Part shown: piece after piece, positions 57,582-64,000 of the stretch | Numbering within the stretch: the first letter of the stretch is position 1 | Layout: each line of letters opens with the position of its first letter | Assembly (NCBI RefSeq): GCF_016801865.2 | Contig: NC_068939.1 | Coordinates: 124,722,187-124,786,186, forward strand | DNA: 64,000 nucleotides | Origin: Culex pipiens pallens | Taxonomy: Eukaryota; Arthropoda; Insecta; Diptera; Culicidae | Direction of reading: 5' to 3' | Made by a program: the position numbers and the translations under genes | Notes under the pieces: model-generated | Seen by the model: only the letters and a program-made list of their open reading frames with translations | Database searches by the model: none | What the model was told of the DNA's origin: nothing

Positions 57582-59100
57582 GGTACGGAGACACTAAACT
57601 ACGTTTTACACTACTTTTCCACTAGAATTTTAATGATTCACTTGTTTCGGCTGATTCAGCATTCACCTATTTTCTATTTAAAAAACGCAAACAAATTTAT
57701 AAATCATGCCTTCTCACACAGCAATAAGAAGACTAATTTCCCTTTTTCTGACGTTCTTTTCTCTCATTGCAGGTGATTAACCACGTCCGTCCTCACAGAC
57801 CGGCTGACCGGCACACAGCTTCTCGGCACGGTTGTATAATACTGAATACGAAGGACGCCGTGAAAATCACGACGCCGTCACCAAAAGCGATCGTCGTGAA
57901 GACGACGACGATGATGACGCGATCGAGCGTGTTTGTGATTTGTAATAAAGTATATTTAAAGCGCGGTTTCGAGAGAGAGAGAGAGAGCGCAGTGTGTATG
58001 CCGGTGTCGCCGGCTATAAATATCGCCGCGATTCAGTGTATATCAAAATAAGAGTTAAACAAAAGAAAAAAAAGTGCCGTCCCACAGTGACAAACGTGAT
58101 GAAAATATGTCGTCCCATACGGCGCGGCGGCTAGCACCCCCGCGCAACGGGAGCACCTGCGTTGGCTGAAATGTGCTTAACCAGTGCCAACAACACTTAT
58201 TTTTGTAGGAATTCACAGGTTGGTCGCCGTTGCTTAAAAACACCCTTTATATCTTGATGCATTTTAATTCAAGATGAAAGATGATATCCGTCTCCCATAG
58301 AAATTGTGCCCAAAAAATCGTCAACTTGTTGGATTAAGGTGAAACTGGACGTCGGCTATTAAAAAACTTCTTTGCGATTTAAATCAATTTTTAAACTTGA
58401 CAGATTGTTTGCTTACGGCTTCTTTACCGTTTGCCAAACAAAAACTTTCTAAGCTACGGCGTTTTTCTTAAAACTGCTTCCAAACTCCTGATCAACTTAA
58501 TAGATTTCTGAACCAGACTGTTTCTTGCTCTCGTTCATTTTTTTGTCTGCAACAAACAGGACACTTTTTAATTACGGCATTTTCTTTAAAGCTGCTTTTG
58601 AAAACTGGAGTCGTGGAATCAATATGGCGCACCTTTCCGTATCTCCTTAACCTTAGTGTATTTTAAATAAATTTTGGTTGAGTTGTTTAAGGCTCCGGAA
58701 GGCATCATCCCCAATCGGCCATTTGGCGGCCATGCTTGTTTAAAAAAAAAAAACATTCAAATCTTGATTCAGAATGTTTCAATCAAAAAATTGTTTTCTT
58801 TGTGTTGTTTTTAGAAACATTTTACTTATAGTGATTATTTTTTCATTTCAATTTACTCTTTCTGAACCCTGAATTCAGAACCATCATTGACAGTCATTGC
58901 CCCACCTTAAACTTTTATGCAACAGTTTTTTTCCGGACATGCCCTGTATATCTCAGACACACCTTTTGAATAATTATATTTATTAAAGAACTACCCTAAA
59001 TACAAAAAAAAAAAGAGACAGGTAACAACGGGTTTGACAGGATGCACTTAATATTCTATGCTTTAGCGGCTGTCAAAACTTGAATTTGGAGAATTAAATC
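57582..59100. other. sals 5' flank and intergenic DNA
   Basis: Contains the candidate promoter near 58000. 58390-58610 may hold two diverged copies of a segment of about 120 bp. No gene recognised. Confidence 0.35.
57990..58022 (-). promoter_or_regulatory. Candidate core promoter upstream of sals
   Basis: On the minus strand TATTTATA (58022-58015) lies 29 bases before the A of an ACACTG initiator-like site (A at 57993). A (CT/GA)n GAGA-factor-type tract starts just downstream (57970-57988). This is about 410 bases upstream of the sals ATG. Spacing fits an insect TATA/Inr promoter; a 5'UTR intron cannot be excluded. Confidence 0.35.
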
Positions 59101-60476
59101 TGCCTTCCTCACTGAGGAACGGCTATAATCCTGCTCTAAAAATGAACTTTTCACAGAAAGCTCGTAGACCCACCTTCATGTATACCTATCGACTCAGAAT
59201 CGAAAACTGAACAAATGTCTGTGTGTGTATGTGACCAATAATGTCACTCAGTTTTCTCAGCACTGGCTGAACCGATTTTGTTCAAACCAATTGCATTCGA
59301 TTTGGTTTGGTTTAAGGTCCCATACGTACCTATTGATTTTTATAAAGTTTTGATAAGTTGTTCAAAAGCTATGTATAAAAATGTGTTTTTGTTTACATCC
59401 GGATGTTAGATAAGTGTCCGAAAATTGACTCGAATACATACCATCATGTTACAGTCATCCCACATATTCGGAACACCCACAAATTCGGAACACTTTTGTG
59501 GTAATTTGTCAATAACATGCCAAATGCAGCTTTTCTGTCGACCCTACTATTTTTAGGACCTTTATTTGGACATTCTCTTGCTATTTCACTGGTAAAAGTA
59601 GTACTTTTTGAACAAACGCCCTCTTTTCAAGTCTATTTTATCCAGAGCAGCAAAACATGCCTCCAAATTGCCTGTTTCATAATTGTGGGATGTTATTGTG
59701 CCTCCCACAATTGTGGAACACCTGAATTTAATTGATATTTTTACAACAACAGTTATCAGACCATTCATAAAACATAACTAAGCATGAGTTTCGTTGGTTT
59801 CAGTGCCTGAAGTTATTAATTTGTAAAAATTATGTACTCATGGAGAGAACCAAAGTTTGTTTACATCCGTAAGAAAAAAGTGTTCCGAGTTTGTGGATTT
59901 CAAGGGTCCAAGTTTTTCTTCAAAAACTTGATATAAAAGTTAAAATTTGCAGTTGTTCGATACAGCATTCGAAAGATCGCAAGAAAAGCTTTCAAATGAA
60001 GGTAAAAGCGAATCATTAAGTTCAATCATTGATTTTCTATGATTTTTTGAACATTGGCCGATCTGTAAACTGTTCCGAATATGAGGGATGACTGTATACA
60101 TCGTTGGATAGGTAATAAAAATACCTTCCAATCGGGTACAACAGTTTGAAGACCCTGTTTCAAGTTATGACCACTTAAGTGATATTTAAGTATTTTTTGA
60201 AGCCGGGTCTCACTTATCTGTATGTAAACAATGTCCGGATCCATCATCCGACCTTTTGTTGGATAGGTATTCGAAGTATTGCTTAAAAAAGGGTCAAAAA
60301 CTTTGAAGATCTGCCAACCATGTCTCAAGTTATGACCACTTAAGTGATAAGCATCTACTTTTTGAGGCCGGATCTTATTTGGATTAACTTAGCTTCGCAC
60401 TTGGTTTTCAAAGAATTTGGATATAAATTATTTCAGGATCTTTTGTGCGATCCATTTTTGAAAAAAAGTGAGGAAG
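59101..60476 (+). mobile_element. GCCTTCCTCAC-family element, copy 3
   Basis: Starts TGCCTTCCTCACTGAGGAACGG, carries about two to three monomers and ends GTGAGGAAG without the 3' hairpin. Interrupted by the insertion at 59452-60094. Confidence 0.7.
59452..60094. mobile_element. 643-bp Tc1/mariner-type MITE nested in copy 3
   Basis: Terminal repeats CAGTCATCCC(A/T)CATATTCGGAAC (about 22 bp, one mismatch), TA duplicated (59450-59451, 60095-60096). No transposase. Confidence 0.85.
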
Positions 60477-61598
60477 AAGAAAAGAATGTATTAGAAATAT
60501 TTTTGAAAAATCATGGCTTTATGATTTTTTGTTTTGTCCATATTACTCAGTGGAATTTTCCAAATACAAACCCTTGAGTTTTATGCACAATCTTCTTAAA
60601 TTTATCAAAATAGAAAAATCGTACCACCTCCCAGGCTTCTCAAATCACATGTTAGCCCCTGCACTTGTTGTGTTCCAAATTGTCGCTTCGCGACGACGTC
60701 TCCGTAGGCGAAAAACTAAAAATAATGATGTGATTATAAATTTTATGGACTTGGAATCTTGGCCGCCTGAACCCCGGCCCTGTTGGCGCACTGAACGGTG
60801 GTTGTCGGGTTTGATTATAAATGTGTTATGTTCCCGCTGCTATTTTCATTGCCATCCTTCCTTCCTTCCGGAATTCTCCTCGGCGCCCCACTCATTAGAG
60901 TGTCCATTTCCAGAGCTCGTGCGCACATGCCACACGCTGGACGTCCCGCGGAATTCAGCTTGGTAGCGGCGGCGGCGACATTGCTTTGTGAAAACAGCGC
61001 CGACGTCGGTTTCGTTAAATGGTCAGCGTTTAATTTTGGCACTTTTTTTCAATGCAATTTGAATTAATTATTTATTTTTTTCAAGTTATTTTATTTAGTG
61101 CTTCTAAAGTCTAAAGGCCGCAAATGAACGCGTTCCGCTTCGTAACCATTTGTCAGAGGCCGAACATGCGCTCATGTCATCTTTATTGAAGGGTACAACA
61201 GATTTACATAAAGCAAAAAAGTCAGAGTACCGCTCTAAAGCTGCTTGCGTCAAACTTGCCCAGGCGACACAATATTTCGGTCCTGTCAACCATTGTGTCA
61301 CCTAAATCAGCAGACACCACACACTCTCCAATGCCGCTGACCTTTTGTTGCTTTTAGTTTTAGCTTGAAAAATACGACTGAGTCGTCCCACACACGCGGT
61401 AAAGGAGTGCGCTGAAGATTTATCCTTTGCTAGAGGGACACAGAGTAACATAGACGATTTAAATAGGTTATTTGGTTGAGTTGGACTTGTTACAACACTT
61501 GCTTAAATCAAAAAAAAAAAATTAAGGTATAGTTTTAGTTTAGAAAACTTTAAAAATAGCAAAAATATAAGTATTCCATACTTATTAACATTTGATTA
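60477..61598. other. Intergenic DNA with a GC-rich patch
   Basis: 60640-61050 is GC-rich and of high complexity with no recognised coding family. Contains AT-rich homeodomain-like TTATAAATTTTATGG (60736). Confidence 0.3.
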
Positions 61599-62068
61599 GG
61601 CCGATGCAAATATTTTTAAAGGTTTTGGGGGAGGCAAAAAAATAAAATAAAAATATACGAAAATTTAAATAACAAGCCATGGTCTCAACATTTGAATGAA
61701 AATAGGGCTTTAAAATGCATTTTACACTAGATCAGTTGTTTTGCAATCATTAGTTTTCACAAAATGTAAGATTTGACGCCTACCCCGGTGGAATCGCTGG
61801 CGGCGGTTGGACTCGCAATCCAAAGGTCGTCAGTTCAAACACTGGGTGGAAGGTTCCTTGGAATAGAAAGAGGTTTGGGTGCTCTTCTCATTCAAGCCTT
61901 CGGACTCCTAGGTTCGAGCAGAAACTTGCAATAGAGACCACAAAAGACCCGGGGGTCGTTAATGTGGATGGTTTGATTTTTTTTAGATTTGACGAAAACA
62001 AAATTTTTGCAAAAAAAAAGTTTTTGCAGTACTGTACAAAAACTTTTAAAAATATTTGTACCAGCCTT
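61599..62068. mobile_element. GGCC-family MITE interrupted by a SINE
   Basis: Left GGCCGATGCAAATATTTTTA, right complement ending CCAGCC, TTA on both flanks. Confidence 0.65.
61779..61984 (+). mobile_element. tRNA-derived SINE
   Basis: GC-rich body with pol III-like boxes (TGGCGGCGGTTGG, GGTCGTCAGTTCAAAC), a T-rich tail and a 10-bp duplication AGATTTGACG (61769-61778, 61985-61994). Confidence 0.75.
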
Positions 62069-62132
62069 AAGGCAAACGAAATTTTTTTCTTTTTTTTTTT
62101 AATTCGAAAAATTCGTGCATTCCATTTCATTA

Positions 62133-62235
62133 GGGCACAAAACTTTTGTAAACAAGAGTGTATCCCTCTCACACCTTATGCAAACTGTCAATTGAGTTAA
62201 AGGAAAACACTATTGTTTACAAAAGTTTTGTGCCC
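62133..62235. mobile_element. 103-bp element with 23-bp terminal repeats
   Basis: GGGCACAAAACTTTTGTAAA and its exact complement enclose about 55 bp. Confidence 0.65.
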
Positions 62236-62917
62236 TTTTGAAATGTTAGGCTCCAATTGTTGAAAATATCAATTTGCAACGATTTATCATTATAGTTGCA
62301 CTTTAGGCCGTTGCATATACTTTTTATGGGGCCCCTTCAAAATCGGCACAAAATAAGGGAATAAAAAAACATATTTTTTTAAACACAACTGCAAAATTTC
62401 AATGAAACTGGACGTGCAATCGACTGAAAGCTATTTAAAATGCATTTTCCTGTGTTGCTAAAAATTTTTGCCATGATTGAACCAGTTGAAACATATTTTG
62501 AACTTTTTAAAATTTCAATGTACAGTACTGATCCGCAAAAAAAAATCCTTCAAAACTAGGTTATGTTAACAGTGCATGATTTAAAACACTTTTATTCGTG
62601 GAAATGTTGATTTCGTGGTTATTTCAATTGTTGTTTTGTCCTCTAGTATTCAAATGCCGAAATAAAAAAAAATACTTGCAATTGAAAAAAAAATCATCTG
62701 ATTTGTTTCCAGTTTTATAAATTGTAAAAACGTAAATTATTTGTTTCAAATAAAAACAATTTTTCACATATGGTCCGCAAGCTCATGCTAACTTCAAATT
62801 CGGCCCGCTGTTCAAAAACTTTGAGCACCCCTGATTTACATCTTCTTTTTATGTTGGATATAAATCATCAAAATGAATATTGTGTACGAATCCATCACAT
62901 CACACTTTGTTGGTAAG
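62236..62917. other. AT-rich DNA with a truncated GGCC-family end
   Basis: TTTAGGCCGTTGCATATAC at 62302 is a left end of the GGCC family. Nothing else seen. Confidence 0.4.
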
Positions 62918-62954
62918 GAGTTAGGAAGGCATCTACCACATAGGTGGATTAAGT
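62918..62954 (+). repeat. Solo 3' end of the GCCTTCCTCAC family
   Basis: AGGAAGGCATCTACCACA followed by TAGGTGGATTAAG, matching the 3' hairpin of the full copies. Confidence 0.6.
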
Positions 62955-63170
62955 ATGTTTTTTCACAGGTTATACCTCAATCTACCTGGAATATCGTGTA
63001 CGAAGCGATATCGCATATTACAATAGAATAAATTCTGAATCGAAACCGAACATAATTGCTAAAAAGTATTAGGATGTTCGTAAAGTTTGTATTTGGAAAA
63101 TATAAAATTTAAGAGCATTTAACAGTTTGAAAAACATATTCAAATGAGTGCTCTTTACAATAAAACGTTA

Positions 63171-64000
63171 CTTAATCCACCGTTAGGTGGTTGGTGCCTT
63201 CCTCACATTCATATAGTGAATACTTTCAGTCAGAATTGGATCCATTGATAGTAAGCATTTAGAGCTGGGACTTCGGATATCCGGATAATTTGCAGCATTA
63301 ATAATTCTATTAGAAAATGAACTAACTTATACAAGCCAGCTTTGTCTCACGACTGTGGGGTGACATAAAGATGAAACAAAATAATTTTACAGGTTTTCAA
63401 AAGACCTCTAATTTTGTATCACATGATTTATGGCCGAATACTATTATCCGAAAAACTATCCGATCCGTTACATTTTTATTCTTAAATTTATTTTGGGTTC
63501 CTCAAATATTTTTATCCAAATAATTTTCAGTTCTGATACGATTTTCGTACATCTCGTTGGTTTGGTTTGATTGAAAAGATGGTATCTGATTTTATATAGA
63601 AAAAAAAATGTAAATTATCCGGATATCCGAGGTCACAGCTCTAAGCATGATAGAACCGGAAAATATTGTTATCAAAATATCTGAGACCCGGTTTCAAAAA
63701 AATGTAGAAATAACATTTAAGTGCTTGCAATTTTCGATAGGGTATCAGATCTGTGATTTTTTGGGCTTTTTAGAAATGTTTTCGATTATTCCTCCAACGA
63801 TGGGTCGTACGATGAATCCGGACAACATTTTCGTCAACATATTTGATCTTTTAAATACCTTTCTAAAAATGTAATACATGACGCGTTTTCTTACAAAACT
63901 ACAATCTTCCGGTCTACAGTCAAAGTAGTTTTTTAGCACAACTTTGGACAACAACCCTACACAAACAGTTTTTGAATTAGAAGCAAAATGAAAATTACAA
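63171..64000 (-). mobile_element. GCCTTCCTCAC-family element, copy 4, reversed, runs off the window
   Basis: Begins with the complement of the 3' hairpin (CTTAATCCACCGTTAGGTGG) and GCCTTCCTCAC, then inverted satellite-like sequence (GATGGGTCGTACGATGAATC near 63800). Interrupted at 63261-63642. Confidence 0.6.
63261..63642. mobile_element. 382-bp MITE nested in copy 4
   Basis: Ends AGAGCTGGGACTTCGGATAT and a complement differing at two or three positions (about 31 bp in all). Flanks share AAGCAT, suggesting a hAT-like duplication. Confidence 0.6.

Noticed and set aside
56851..57597. 248-codon Ser/Gly-rich plus-strand frame
   Set aside because: Antisense shadow of the Glu/Pro-rich sals exon 1.
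57767..58051. 94-codon plus-strand frame upstream of sals
   Set aside because: Its start follows an acceptor-like CAG but the sequence is simple and basic, overlapping the candidate sals promoter and leader; not supported as a gene.

Overview
This window looks like insect nuclear DNA, most likely from a culicine mosquito (Culex is my first guess). The genes have short GT-AG introns, the intergenic DNA is very AT-rich, and small non-autonomous transposons with TA, TWA or longer target-site duplications are abundant. Four protein genes can be supported. From left to right they are: a single-exon CYP4-family cytochrome P450 (+, 10455-11984); a five-exon TTC39C-type tetratricopeptide protein (+, 18426-31931); a two-exon SLC35G1-type EamA/DMT transporter (-, 35906-37012); and an eight-exon WH2/proline-rich/coiled-coil muscle-type actin regulator that I read as sals, sarcomere length short (-, 41195-57581). 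All sals exon phases join without a break to give 846 codons. TTC39C also joins, but only with a weak donor at the end of exon 2. The four genes have no obvious common pathway, and no operon-like logic is expected here.

Layout. 1-10.4 kb is gene-free and full of small transposons, ending in a 1.35-kb foldback element (8673-10023) a few hundred bases upstream of the P450. 12-18.4 kb is gene-poor, with a SINE-like tRNA head and a decayed tandem repeat of about 80 bp. 18.4-32 kb is TTC39C; its 7.7-kb first intron holds a 3.2-kb palindromic element (22789-25990) whose arms are tandem arrays of a roughly 153-bp unit. 32-41 kb holds retrotransposon remnants, SLC35G1 and MITEs. 41-58 kb is sals; its 12.4-kb first intron is a nest of repeats: an inverted-repeat-bounded composite of about 7.8 kb that contains a MITE, a 1.69-kb octanucleotide array and a transposon-like element carrying about 15 satellite monomers. 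58-64 kb is intergenic, with nested insertions.

The most unusual content is repeat biology. (1) A 164/164/163-bp trimeric higher-order satellite (491-bp register, exact over five trimers) lies inside a dispersed transposon-like element; other copies of that element in the window carry only one to three monomers. (2) A giant foldback has satellite arms that also show a five-monomer higher-order period. (3) An 8-bp array changes unit by one base at a sharp boundary. (4) A family of about 239-bp MITEs has four copies, three of them very similar. No CRISPR, rRNA gene, intact tRNA gene, viral gene or intact transposase gene was found.
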